This document shows, piece by piece, positions 18,284 through 27,099 of a stretch of DNA of 64,000 bases. Source of the DNA: Microbacterium ginsengiterrae (GTDB lineage: Bacteria; Actinomycetota; Actinomycetes; Actinomycetales; Microbacteriaceae); contig NZ_JACHMU010000001.1 in NCBI RefSeq assembly GCF_014205075.1, positions 2,914,001-2,978,000 on the forward strand. The letters run 5' to 3'. How positions within the stretch are numbered: the first letter of the stretch is position 1; each line of letters opens with the position of its first letter. The notes below the pieces were generated by a model. That model did not search any database and was not told the origin of the DNA. It saw nothing but the letters and a program-made list of their open reading frames with translations. A program made the position numbers and the translations under genes.

Positions 18284-18948
18284 CGATCGAAGTCCTCATC
18301 GCGGATGACCAGGCGATGGTCCGTGCCGGTTTCGCCGCGCTGCTCGGGGCTCACGACGGCATCACGGTGACGGGTCAGGCGTCCGACGGGCTGGAGGCCG
18401 TCGCCCTGTCGGCGCGCCTGGATCCGGACGTCATCCTCATGGACGTGCGGATGCCGCAACTGGACGGCATCGAAGCCACCCGCCGCATCCTCGGCTCCGG
18501 CTACCCCGCCGCGAAGATCCCGCGCATCCTCATGCTCACGACCTTCGACATCGACGACTACGTCTATGACGCACTCCAGGCCGGCGCGAGCGGCTTCCTC
18601 CTGAAGGACGCACTGCCGGACGAGCTCGTGCATGCAGTCCGCGTTGTCGCTGCCGGTGACGCGCTGCTCTCCCCCAGCGTGACACGGCGGATGATCGCCC
18701 AGTTCGCGACGCAGAAGCCACGCACCGCCGAATCCGCACACCTCCTCGCCGATCTCACGGACCGCGAACGCGAAGTGCTCGTGCTCATCGGTCAAGGCCG
18801 CTCCAACGGCGAGATCGCCGCGACGCTGTTCATCGCGGAGCAGACCGTGAAGACGCACGTCGGCAAGGTCCTCGCGAAGATCGGCGCACGCGATCGCGTG
18901 CAAGCCGTGATCTTCGCGTACGACACCGGTCTCGTCCAGCCCGCCTGA
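18280..18948 (+). CDS. NarL/LuxR-family response regulator
   Basis: 222 aa from the GTG at 18280 (AAGGA ribosome site 7 nt upstream). The receiver domain (1-120) has the acidic pair D9-D10, the phosphorylation site D55 (ILMDVRMP) and the conserved lysine in FLLKD. The C-terminal LuxR helix-turn-helix (about 155-215) reads LTDREREVLVLIGQGRSNGEIA. It is the cognate partner of the kinase just upstream. Likely targets are its own operon and the downstream acyltransferase, both preceded by inverted repeats. Confidence 0.93.
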   Translation: MTIEVLIADDQAMVRAGFAALLGAHDGITVTGQASDGLEAVALSARLDPDVILMDVRMPQLDGIEATRRILGSGYPAAKIPRILMLTTFDIDDYVYDALQAGASGFLLKDALPDELVHAVRVVAAGDALLSPSVTRRMIAQFATQKPRTAESAHLLADLTDREREVLVLIGQGRSNGEIAATLFIAEQTVKTHVGKVLAKIGARDRVQAVIFAYDTGLVQPA

Positions 18949-18950
18949 CC

Positions 18951-18970
18951 ACCCCTACGGCGGTAGGGGT
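18951..18970. promoter_or_regulatory. inverted repeat upstream of acyltransferase gene
   Basis: ACCCCTAC and GTAGGGGT (18951-18958 and 18963-18970) form a perfect 8-bp inverted repeat around GGCG. It lies 3 bp after the regulator stop and 77 bp before the acyltransferase ATG; a CATACG -10 candidate is at 19012. There is no T run, so an operator is more likely than a terminator. Confidence 0.45.
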
Positions 18971-19047
18971 CACAACGGCCCCACGGGGTGATGCGGCCCG
19001 GCGCGCCGCGTTCATACGCTCCTCGGACACCCACCGAGGAGGACACG

Positions 19048-20592
19048 ATGACCATCGCAGATCTGCGCCGCACACCCGCTCCGGCACGACCACCCGGAGC
19101 CGGGCGCGACACAGGGATCGACCTGGTCCGCGCACTGTGCGTGATCGGTGTGGTGGTGATCCACGCGCTGATGGTCGGCATCACGATCGACAGCACCGGC
19201 CCGGTGTTCGCGAACGCCAGCGAAGGATCCGCGTGGATCGTCCCTCTGAGCTGGCTCCTGCAGGTGATGCCGCTGTTCTTCGTGATCGGGGGCTTCGCCG
19301 GACGCACGGCGTACCTGCGGATGACGGATCAGGGCCGCTCGGCGACCGACTTCGTCTCCGCTCGCATCCATCGCCTGCTCCTGCCGGCGCTCTACGCGAT
19401 CGCCGCGGTGGGCGTCCTGCTCGCGATGCTGCTGACCTCCGGCGTTCCGGAGGAGCTCGTCGGCGTCGCCGGCTACCGCTTCAGCCAGCCGCTGTGGTTC
19501 CTCGGCGTGTTCCTGATCTGCCAGGTCCTGCTTCCCGCCCTGGTCGCAGCTCACGAGCGCGCGCCGTGGACGACGATCGGTCTTCTCGCCCTCGGGGCCG
19601 TCGCCGTGGACGCGGCACGCATCCTCAGCGGTGTGGACGCGATCGGTTTCGTCAACCTCGCGCTGGTCTGGCTCACGCTCCAGCAGCTCGGATTCTTCCT
19701 CGCCGACGGCTCCGTCACCGCACTGAGTCGGCGTGCACGAGCGATGCTCGCCGTCGCGGCCGTGGCGGCTCTGGCCGGCACCTTCGTGCTGGGCATCCAC
19801 TCCCCGGATCTCATCGCGAACATCAACCCGCCCACCACCGCCCTGCTGCTGGTCGGCGTCGCGCACACCATGCTCGTCTCACTGCTGCAGGCACCTCTGA
19901 ACCGGTGGAGCCGCAGTCCCCTTGGCGTCCGCCTTCGCGCGTTCATCACGCCGCGCGCCATGACGATCTACCTCTGGCACATGCCGGTACTGTTGGCGAT
20001 GGCAGGTCTCAGCGCCGCCTTCGCGATGCTGACGGGACTCGCCCTCCCCGCGCCGGGTGGGCTCGCGTGGTGGGCGACCCGGCCGCTGTGGCTCGCCGTC
20101 GTGTTCGCCGGAGTGGTCGCGCTCGCTCGGGCCGCGGCGGGTCTTGAGGCCCGGCGGCCTCCGGCGCCGACGGCATCCCATACACGGCTCACGGCGGCCA
20201 CCGTCATCGGCGGAGGAGGCGTCGTCCTCCTGTTGGCCGTCGGCACCTCGCCGTTCACCGCCGGGGTCGCAGTGCTCTCGATGGTGGCGGCGATCCGGCT
20301 CGCGAGTACACGACGCGGCGACGCGGTCGCGATGTCGGTCGCGGGTCAGTCCGGCTCGGCACCATGGCCGAGTCGCAGACCTGGCACGACGGACACCAGT
20401 ACGAGAGCGATCGCGAACGCGAACACGACAGGGAACGAGGAGGACCCGCCGCCCAGTGTCGCCACGGCGAGGCCGGCCAGGGCGACGGAGACCGCCGAGC
20501 CCGTGGCGTCGGAGATCGAGAGCGCCGAGGAGTTGAACCCCGCGTTCCCCGATGTGGAGTACGCGAGCGTGAGCACGGTGAGTCGCGGGTAG
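19048..20592 (+). CDS. membrane acyltransferase (Acyltransferase_3 family)
   Basis: Starts at the ATG at 19048 after GAGGAGGA. The frame is 514 aa. About ten transmembrane segments cover residues 20-430, with the family's GIDLVRALCVIGVVVIH at the first helix (the H is the usual catalytic-type position) and FFVIGGFAGR near 75. Such proteins acylate exported sugars, lipids or cell-wall polymers. The last ~82 residues have no membrane character and are read antisense to the neighbouring MFS gene, so the natural end is probably near 20340 and a stop codon seems to have been lost. Confidence 0.75.
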   Translation: MTIADLRRTPAPARPPGAGRDTGIDLVRALCVIGVVVIHALMVGITIDSTGPVFANASEGSAWIVPLSWLLQVMPLFFVIGGFAGRTAYLRMTDQGRSATDFVSARIHRLLLPALYAIAAVGVLLAMLLTSGVPEELVGVAGYRFSQPLWFLGVFLICQVLLPALVAAHERAPWTTIGLLALGAVAVDAARILSGVDAIGFVNLALVWLTLQQLGFFLADGSVTALSRRARAMLAVAAVAALAGTFVLGIHSPDLIANINPPTTALLLVGVAHTMLVSLLQAPLNRWSRSPLGVRLRAFITPRAMTIYLWHMPVLLAMAGLSAAFAMLTGLALPAPGGLAWWATRPLWLAVVFAGVVALARAAAGLEARRPPAPTASHTRLTAATVIGGGGVVLLLAVGTSPFTAGVAVLSMVAAIRLASTRRGDAVAMSVAGQSGSAPWPSRRPGTTDTSTRAIANANTTGNEEDPPPSVATARPARATETAEPVASEIESAEELNPAFPDVEYASVSTVSRG

Positions 20593-21704
20593 AGAAGTCC
20601 CATTCCTCCGCCGCCGAGCCCCCACCCGATGATGACGACGACGGGAGAGGCCGCTGTGACCGCGGTGAGCAGCACACTGAGGAATGCGACGCCGAGCAGC
20701 GTGAGGCTGATGAGGGCGATCCTCCGATTGCCGAGCGCCTCGCCGTACCGTCCCTGCAGGGCGGAGCAGCCGGCCCACGCGAATGCGGCGAGCATGAGCG
20801 CGATCCCCGCCCACGTGGGCGTGAAGCCGAACTCGGCCATGAGCAGGTACGGGATGTACGCCTCCGCAGCGAAGAACGCACCGGCGACGAGTCCGCGGAT
20901 GAGGATCACGCTGGGAAGTCCGTGTCCGGCGCGCAGGACGCCCTTGGGCAGCAGCGGGACCACGGCGACGCCGATCACCGCCACCGCGATCAGTGCGATC
21001 GGCCACCCCGCGAGGGGTGGAGCGTCGGCGGCGAGTCCGACCGCGACCGCCCCGCATGCGACGACCACCGCCAGTGCGAGACGGCGGCCGAGGCCGGCGA
21101 TGCGCCCTTCGCCGCCGCCGAGGTCGAGGGCCCTGAGCCGGACGGCGACCATGATGAAGGCGACGAGCGTGAGGACGGCGACTCCGAGGAACGCCCAGCG
21201 CCAGTCGAGGAACTCCGCGACCGCACCGGCCAGGAACGGTCCGATCATGGCCGGCACGACCCACGCCGCGGCGAAGGCCGCGAAGATCCTCCCGTGCAGG
21301 TGCGGTGGATAGATGCGGGCGACCACGACGTAGAGGGCGACGGTCTGCCCGCCCGCACCCAGGCCCTGCACGAGGCGGCCGACGAGGAACTGCCCCATGC
21401 TGACGGCCAGTCCGGAGATCAGCAGACCGGCGATGAAAAGGGCGACCGCGACGTACAGCGGGCCACGCGGTCCGCGGGCATCCGACCAGGCGCCGCACAC
21501 CACCATGCCGATGACGCTCGTCGCCAGGGTCCCGGCGAAGGCCACCGCGTACAGCGCCGCACCGTCCAGCGCGGCACTGACGACGGGCATCACCGTCGTC
21601 ACCGCCAGCGCTTCGATCGCTCCGAGGAAGATCAGTGCGACGGCGCCGAGTGTGACCCAGATACGTTCCCGGTCCCAGATCGAGACCGCGTCGGAACCGC
21701 TCAC
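20346..21704 (-). CDS. MFS transporter (drug-efflux-like)
   Basis: 452 aa with about 14 hydrophobic segments across the whole length. The second-loop motif appears as GAWSDARGPRGPLY near 72 and a drug-exporter type motif as LVGRLVQGLGAGGQ near 108. The substrate cannot be told; the pattern is closest to DHA-type exporters. It starts with GTG, overlapping the C-S lyase stop (GTGA), so it is the last gene of the extended suf operon. Its 3' 247 bp overlap the convergent acyltransferase frame. Confidence 0.85.
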   Translation of the reverse strand: MSGSDAVSIWDRERIWVTLGAVALIFLGAIEALAVTTVMPVVSAALDGAALYAVAFAGTLATSVIGMVVCGAWSDARGPRGPLYVAVALFIAGLLISGLAVSMGQFLVGRLVQGLGAGGQTVALYVVVARIYPPHLHGRIFAAFAAAWVVPAMIGPFLAGAVAEFLDWRWAFLGVAVLTLVAFIMVAVRLRALDLGGGEGRIAGLGRRLALAVVVACGAVAVGLAADAPPLAGWPIALIAVAVIGVAVVPLLPKGVLRAGHGLPSVILIRGLVAGAFFAAEAYIPYLLMAEFGFTPTWAGIALMLAAFAWAGCSALQGRYGEALGNRRIALISLTLLGVAFLSVLLTAVTAASPVVVIIGWGLGGGGMGLLYPRLTVLTLAYSTSGNAGFNSSALSISDATGSAVSVALAGLAVATLGGGSSSFPVVFAFAIALVLVSVVPGLRLGHGAEPD

Positions 21705-22858
21705 GCGTCACCGAGCGCCGCGATGCGGCGCACGGCCTCGGTGATGATCTCCTCGCTCGTTCCGAAGTTCAGCCGGACGTGCCCCGCGCCTTCCGCGCCG
21801 AAGGCGGGTCCGTAGTGCAGCGCGACGCGGGCCTCGCGCAGGATCCGCTTCGCGGGGTTCGCACCCCAGCCGAGGCCGGTGAGGTCGATCCAGGCCAGAT
21901 ACCCGGCGTCGGGCAGACGGTATTGAGCGTCCGGGAGCCGGGCTGCGAGGAGGTCGGCGACGAGGCGGCGGTTCTCGTCGAGCGAGACGAGCAGTCCGTC
22001 CAGCCACTCATCGCTCTCCTCGGAGAATGCCGCAGTGGCGGCGAGCATCCCGAACTGCCCTGTGCGCCACTCGACCTCGACGGGCAGCCGACGGAGCAGC
22101 CCATCGGTGCGATCGGAGGCCGCCACCATCAGCGCGCATTTCAGGCCGGCGAGATTGAACGCCTTACTGGCGCTGACGACAGCGAAGCCGACCTCTCGAG
22201 CGGCGTCGGAGACGGAGAGAAAGGGCGTGAAGCCGCTCCCGGGCTGCGCGAGCGGCGCATGGATCTCATCCGAGACGACGGTGGCGCCGTGCGACGCGGC
22301 CAGCTCGGCCAGCGCGGTGAGCGATGCGGCGCTGTGCACCGTGCCGGTGGGGTTGTGCGGGTTGCACAGCAGAATCGCCCTCGCACCGCCCTCGAGCGCG
22401 GCGCGGATGCCGTCGAGGTCGAGCTCCCACCGATCGCCGAGGTCACGCAGCGGCACGCGTTCGACGACGGCTCCCGCCTCTTCGACGAGCGCGAAGAAGG
22501 GCGGGTAGACCGGCGTCGTGACGACCACGCGGTCTCCGGGTTCGGTGACTCGTCGCAGGATCTCGACGATGCCCATGCTGACGTCTGCGGTCGACCGCAT
22601 CAGGGTCGGATCCGGACTCCAGCCGTAACGGCGCCGCGCGAAGCCGACGAAGGCGTCCGCCAGCGGCGTCCTCGACGCCACGTATCCGGTGTCCCCGTCC
22701 CGCACGGCGCGCTCCAGGGCGCGCGTGACGGCAGGAGCCAACGGGAAGTCGGTCTCCGCGACGAACAACGGCAGGACGTCGGCGGGGTACTCCCGCCACT
22801 TCTCGCTCGTCCGCTCGCGGAGCTTCTCGAGAGAAAGCGCCCTGACCGGCGTCGTCAC
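21701..22858 (-). CDS. MalY/PatB-type PLP-dependent cystathionine beta-lyase (C-S lyase)
   Basis: 385 aa, the normal length for class I/II fold MalY/PatB enzymes, which cleave C-S bonds of cystathionine or cysteine conjugates to pyruvate, ammonia and a thiol or sulfide. The start motif PLFVAETDFPLAP, the LLCNPHNPTG segment, SDEIHAPL and the PLP lysine K232 in SASKAFNLAG are all present. The GTG start lies 1 nt after the stop of the DUF59 gene, so the protein is coupled to the suf operon and overlaps the MFS gene by 4 bp. Confidence 0.88.
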   Translation of the reverse strand: MTTPVRALSLEKLRERTSEKWREYPADVLPLFVAETDFPLAPAVTRALERAVRDGDTGYVASRTPLADAFVGFARRRYGWSPDPTLMRSTADVSMGIVEILRRVTEPGDRVVVTTPVYPPFFALVEEAGAVVERVPLRDLGDRWELDLDGIRAALEGGARAILLCNPHNPTGTVHSAASLTALAELAASHGATVVSDEIHAPLAQPGSGFTPFLSVSDAAREVGFAVVSASKAFNLAGLKCALMVAASDRTDGLLRRLPVEVEWRTGQFGMLAATAAFSEESDEWLDGLLVSLDENRRLVADLLAARLPDAQYRLPDAGYLAWIDLTGLGWGANPAKRILREARVALHYGPAFGAEGAGHVRLNFGTSEEIITEAVRRIAALGDA

Positions 22859-22859
22859 G

Positions 22860-23189
22860 TCAGATGGCGAAGCCGAGGGCGCGCATCATGTCGCGACCGT
22901 CGTCGGTGATGCGCTCAGGACCCCACGGCGGCATCCACACCCAGTTGATCCGGAATCGGTCGACGACCGAGTCCAGCGCCTGGGCCGTCTGCTCCTCGAG
23001 CACGTCGGTCAGCGGGCAACCGGCGCTGGTGAGCGTCATGTGAATCACCAGCGCGTCGTTCTCGTCGTCCCATGCGAGGTCGTAGATGAGTCCGAGGTCG
23101 ACGACGTTGATCCCGAGCTCGGGATCCATCACGTCCTTGAGAGCTTCGGTGACCTCGTCGAACTTCTCCGGGGCAAGAGTGGCGGTCAT
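22860..23189 (-). CDS. DUF59/SufT-like iron-sulfur assembly protein
   Basis: 109 aa. The MIP18/DUF59 domain is visible as DVMDPELGINVVDLGLIYDL, MTLTSAGCPLTDVL and the ending VWMPPWGPERIT. These proteins help deliver Fe-S clusters to targets. The single cysteine (about 58) is the conserved one. It begins 9 nt after sufC, matching the suf clusters of Actinobacteria, where this gene is the usual last member. Confidence 0.9.
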   Translation of the reverse strand: MTATLAPEKFDEVTEALKDVMDPELGINVVDLGLIYDLAWDDENDALVIHMTLTSAGCPLTDVLEEQTAQALDSVVDRFRINWVWMPPWGPERITDDGRDMMRALGFAI

Positions 23190-23198
23190 GCCTTCAGC

Positions 23199-23969
23199 CT
23201 ACGCCTCGATGGGCGCTGCGGGGTCGAGGAACCGGTCATAGCCCTCGTCCTCGAGGCGGTCGGCGAGCTCGGGGCCGCCCTCCTCGACGATCTTCCCCGC
23301 CACGACGACGTGCACGTAGTCCGGGCGGATGTACCGCAGGATGCGCGTGTAGTGGGTGATGAGCAGCACGCCGAGACCGGTCGCCTCCTTGGCGCGGTTC
23401 ACGCCCTCGGACACGATCTTCAGCGCGTCGACGTCGAGACCGGAATCGGTCTCGTCGAGGATCGCGAACTTCGGCTTGAGCACCTCGAGCTGGAGGATCT
23501 CGTGGCGCTTCTTCTCGCCGCCGGAGAATCCTTCGTTGACGTTGCGCTGAGCGAACTTCGGGTCCATGCGGAGGTTCGTCATGGCGGACTTGACGTCCTT
23601 GGTCCAGGAACGGATCGACGGTGCTTCGCCGTCGAGGGCGGTCTTGGCCGTGCGGAGGAAGTTCGTCACCGTGACGCCGGGGATCTCGACCGGGTACTGC
23701 ATCGCGAGGAACAGGCCGGCGCGCGCACGCTCGTCGACGGACATCTCCAGGACGTCCGCGCCGTCGAAGGTGATGCTGCCGCCGGTGACGGTGTACTTCG
23801 GGTGACCGGCGATCGTGTAGGCGAGGGTCGACTTGCCCGAGCCGTTCGGGCCCATGATCGCGTGGGTCTCACCGGTCTTCATGGTGAGGTTGATTCCGTT
23901 GAGGATCGGGGTGGCCCCGGCCTCGGTCTCGACCGTTACGTGCAGGTCGCGGATCTCGAGAACAGACAT
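23199..23969 (-). CDS. sufC: Fe-S cluster assembly ATPase SufC
   Basis: 256 aa from the ATG at 23969; the longer frame lies over the ferredoxin gene. The ABC ATPase has Walker A GPNGSGKST, the signature FSGGEKKRHEI (SufC-specific KKRHE), Walker B FAILDETDSGLD and the switch histidine in LLITHYTRIL. It powers the SufBCD scaffold that builds Fe-S clusters. The start is 1 nt from the ferredoxin stop. Confidence 0.96.
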   Translation of the reverse strand: MSVLEIRDLHVTVETEAGATPILNGINLTMKTGETHAIMGPNGSGKSTLAYTIAGHPKYTVTGGSITFDGADVLEMSVDERARAGLFLAMQYPVEIPGVTVTNFLRTAKTALDGEAPSIRSWTKDVKSAMTNLRMDPKFAQRNVNEGFSGGEKKRHEILQLEVLKPKFAILDETDSGLDVDALKIVSEGVNRAKEATGLGVLLITHYTRILRYIRPDYVHVVVAGKIVEEGGPELADRLEDEGYDRFLDPAAPIEA

Positions 23970-23970
23970 T

Positions 23971-24297
23971 TCAGACTTCCTTCGTGACGGTCGGATCGAT
24001 GAGCACGTCGTCGCCGTCGATCTGGACGACGTAGACCGGGACGGGCTCGAAAGCGGGGAGATTCTGCGGCTTGCCGGTGCGCAGCGAGAACGCGGAACCA
24101 TGCGCCCAGCATTCGAGGGTGTCGCCCTCGACGAATCCTTCGGACAGCGAGATCTCGCCGTGCGTGCAGACGTCGCCGATGGCGTGCACCTCGCCCTCGC
24201 CGTCGAGGACGACGGCCATCGGGACGCCGTCGATCTCGACCCGGAGTGCGGTGTCCTGCTCGAGCTCGCTGAGAGCACAGGCGCGCTGCGCGGTCAC
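23971..24297 (-). CDS. Rieske [2Fe-2S] ferredoxin-like protein
   Basis: 108 aa. It is a soluble Rieske fold with the two cluster motifs CTH (C44, H46) and CWAH (C63, H66), in the non-heme oxygenase ferredoxin style. It begins with GTG overlapping the sufD stop (GTGA) and ends 1 nt before sufC. This position in the suf cluster is typical of Actinobacteria. It probably supplies electrons to Fe-S assembly or repair, which is inference. Confidence 0.9.
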   Translation of the reverse strand: MTAQRACALSELEQDTALRVEIDGVPMAVVLDGEGEVHAIGDVCTHGEISLSEGFVEGDTLECWAHGSAFSLRTGKPQNLPAFEPVPVYVVQIDGDDVLIDPTVTKEV

Positions 24298-25448
24298 GCG
24301 GTCACCTCCGACAGCTCGGTCTCGATGGCGGAGAGCAGCTCGGTCTCGATCTCGGGGATGCCGAGTCGCTGGACGATGTCGCTGAGGAATCCGAGGACGA
24401 CGAGGCGACGCGCCTCCTCCTCGGAGATGCCGCGGGCCTGCAGGTAGAACAGCTGCTCGTCGTCGAAGCGACCCGTCGCGCTGGCGTGACCGGCGCCCTG
24501 GATGTCGCCGGTCTGGATCTCGAGGTTGGGGATCGAGTCGGCACGCGCGCCCTCGGTGAGGACGAGGTTGCGGTTGGCCTCGTAGGAGTCGGTGCCGGTG
24601 GCGTCGGGTCCGATGAGGACGTCGCCGATCCAGACGCTGTGGGCGCTCTCCCCCTGGAGCGCACCCTTGTAGAGGACGTCTCCCGTGGTGTGCGGTCCCT
24701 TGTGGTGCAGGTACACCTGGCTCTCGAGGTGCTGTCCGGCGTCCGCGTACGAGAGGCCGTACATGCGACCCTCTGCACCGGCGCCGGCGAGCTCGACGTT
24801 CGGGTTCACGCGGACGACGCCACCGCCGAAGCTGATGACGAAGTGCTTGAGGAACGCGTCCTTGTCGACCCGCGCCTGGTGCGAAGCCGCGTGGACCGCG
24901 TCGTCATCCCAGCGCTGGACGGAGATGACGGTGAGCCGTGCCCCGGCGCGCGCGATGATCTCGACGTTCTGCGCGTACTGCGCAGAGCCGCGGTGGCGCA
25001 GGACCACGGTGGCGGAACTGTTCTCGAGCGCCTCGATGACGATGTGCGCATCGGCGCGACGGTCAGCGCCCTGACCGGTGACGGTGACGAGGATGGGCTC
25101 GCCGACCTCCTCGTCGCGCGGGATGCGGACGTGCATCCCCTCGCCTGCGCCCTGCCAGGCGACGGCCGCCACGATGTCCTCCGGGACGAAGAACTCTCCG
25201 CGCGGGGCCGAGCCTGTTGCGAGCGGCGCGCCGATGAACCGGTCACCGCTCTCGATGTCGTACGTGACCCCGTCGTTCGCGCCCGCGGGCGTGAACAGAC
25301 CGGTCAGCTGTGCGACAGGGGTGTGCTTCCAGTTGACCTCGCGGCCGTTCGGGGTGCCGAAGTCCTCCGGTTCGAACGATCGAGGGCGCTCCGAACGGGT
25401 CTGGACCGGCACGAAGGCAGGCTCGACCTCGGTGTATGCAGTGGTCAT
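24294..25448 (-). CDS. sufD: Fe-S cluster assembly protein SufD
   Basis: 384 aa, about the normal size. It is the SufB-related scaffold partner without the cysteine-rich centre: N-terminal unstructured 60 residues, then a right-handed beta-helix region, with the C-terminal HASATGRFDDEQLFYLQARGISEEEARRLV block that matches the SufB end. It starts 2 nt after the sufB stop and overlaps the ferredoxin by 4 bp. Confidence 0.95.
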   Translation of the reverse strand: MTTAYTEVEPAFVPVQTRSERPRSFEPEDFGTPNGREVNWKHTPVAQLTGLFTPAGANDGVTYDIESGDRFIGAPLATGSAPRGEFFVPEDIVAAVAWQGAGEGMHVRIPRDEEVGEPILVTVTGQGADRRADAHIVIEALENSSATVVLRHRGSAQYAQNVEIIARAGARLTVISVQRWDDDAVHAASHQARVDKDAFLKHFVISFGGGVVRVNPNVELAGAGAEGRMYGLSYADAGQHLESQVYLHHKGPHTTGDVLYKGALQGESAHSVWIGDVLIGPDATGTDSYEANRNLVLTEGARADSIPNLEIQTGDIQGAGHASATGRFDDEQLFYLQARGISEEEARRLVVLGFLSDIVQRLGIPEIETELLSAIETELSEVTA

Positions 25449-25450
25449 GC

Positions 25451-26869
25451 TCAGCCGACCGATCCTTCCATGCCCATCTCGATGAGCTTGTTGAGCTCCA
25501 TCGCGTACTCCATCGGCAGCTCGCGTGCGATCGGCTCGATGAAGCCGCGCACGATCATCGCCATCGCCTCGGTCTCCTCGAGACCACGCGACTGCAGGTA
25601 GAAGAGCTGCTCCTCACTGACCTTCGACACCGTCGCCTCGTGTCCGAGCTGCACGTCGTCGACGCGGATGTCGATCGACGGGTAGGTGTCGGATCGCGAC
25701 TGGGTGTCCACGAGCAGCGCGTCGCAGACGACGGAATTCGCCGAGTGGTGCGCGGCGGGATCCACCCTCACCTCTCCGCGGTATCCGGCACGTCCACCAC
25801 CACGGGCGATCGACTTCGAGACGATCGACGACTGGGTGTACGGCGCCATGTGGACCATCTTCGCGCCGGCATCCTGGTGCTGGCCCGGGCCCGCGAAGGC
25901 CACGGAGAGGGTCTCGCCCTTGGCGTGCTCGCCCATCAGGTAGATCGACGGGTACTTCATCGTCACCTTGGAGCCGATGTTGCCGTCGACCCACTCCATG
26001 GTCGCGCCCTCGTGGGCGACCGCGCGCTTGGTGACGAGGTTGTAGACGTTGTTCGACCAGTTCTGGATCGTCGTGTAGCGGACGCGCGCGTTCTTCTTGA
26101 CGATGATCTCGACGACGGCGGAGTGCAGCGAGTCGGACTTGTAGATCGGGGCGGTGCAGCCCTCGATGTAGTGCACGTAGCTGCCCTCATCGGCGATGAT
26201 CAGCGTGCGCTCGAACTGCCCCATGTTCTCGGTGTTGATGCGGAAGTACGCCTGCAGGGGGATCTCGACGTGGACGCCCTTGGGGACGTAGACGAACGAC
26301 CCACCGGACCACACGGCGGTGTTGAGCGCCGCGAACTTGTTGTCTCCGGCGGGGATGACGGTGCCGAAGTACTCCTCGAAGAACTCCGGGTGCTCGCGCA
26401 GCGCCGTGTCGGTGTCCATGAAGATCACGCCCTGCTCCTCCAGGTCCTCACGGATCTGGTGGTAGACGACCTCGGACTCGTACTGTGCAGCGACGCCGGC
26501 GACGAGGCGCTGACGCTCAGCCTCGGGGATTCCGAGCTTCTCGTAGGTCTCGCGGATCTCGGCGGGGAGGTCCTCCCACGACTGCGCCTGCTTCTCCGTC
26601 GAGCGCACGAAGTACTTGATGTTGTCGAAGTCGATCTCGCTGAGGTCCGCACCCCAGGTCGGCATCGGCTTGCGGCCGAACAGCTGGAGTCCCTTGAGTC
26701 GGGTCTTCAGCATCCATTCCGGCTCGTCCTTGAGTGACGAGATCCCGCGCACGACGTCCTCAGAGAGGCCTCGCTTCGCGATGGCGCCTGCGGCGTCCTC
26801 ATCGTGCCAGCCGAATTCGTACACCCCCAGACCGTCGAGCTCCGGGCGGTCGATCAGCACATCCGACAT
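25451..26869 (-). CDS. sufB: Fe-S cluster assembly protein SufB
   Basis: 472 aa from the ATG at 26869, after an AAGGAGAG ribosome site; a longer frame begins in the promoter. The sequence carries the SufB blocks: [48 protein letters not shown], the cysteine-bearing [13 protein letters not shown], and [20 protein letters not shown]. No intein is inserted, unlike in several mycobacterial homologues. It is the first gene of the operon; the regulator SufR often found in front is replaced here by the divergent ctaA. Confidence 0.97.
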   Translation of the reverse strand: MSDVLIDRPELDGLGVYEFGWHDEDAAGAIAKRGLSEDVVRGISSLKDEPEWMLKTRLKGLQLFGRKPMPTWGADLSEIDFDNIKYFVRSTEKQAQSWEDLPAEIRETYEKLGIPEAERQRLVAGVAAQYESEVVYHQIREDLEEQGVIFMDTDTALREHPEFFEEYFGTVIPAGDNKFAALNTAVWSGGSFVYVPKGVHVEIPLQAYFRINTENMGQFERTLIIADEGSYVHYIEGCTAPIYKSDSLHSAVVEIIVKKNARVRYTTIQNWSNNVYNLVTKRAVAHEGATMEWVDGNIGSKVTMKYPSIYLMGEHAKGETLSVAFAGPGQHQDAGAKMVHMAPYTQSSIVSKSIARGGGRAGYRGEVRVDPAAHHSANSVVCDALLVDTQSRSDTYPSIDIRVDDVQLGHEATVSKVSEEQLFYLQSRGLEETEAMAMIVRGFIEPIARELPMEYAMELNKLIEMGMEGSVG

Positions 26870-27099
26870 CACACTCTCCTTGCTGGGCCTCAACGGTGTC
26901 ATCCGCCCCGGCATACGGAACCCCATCGGTTGCGGTGGGATCCGGTGCCGCTGGTGGGCCTCATCACGGACGCGTTCCTCGCGCCTAAACTGTCAGTGGT
27001 GCGCCACGCGTCGAGCGCGCGCATCACTACATTCCGATTCTACAGGTTCCCCCTGGCAGCGGGCCGCGTCCGCACGCGCAGGCAGGGACCGGAGGACAC

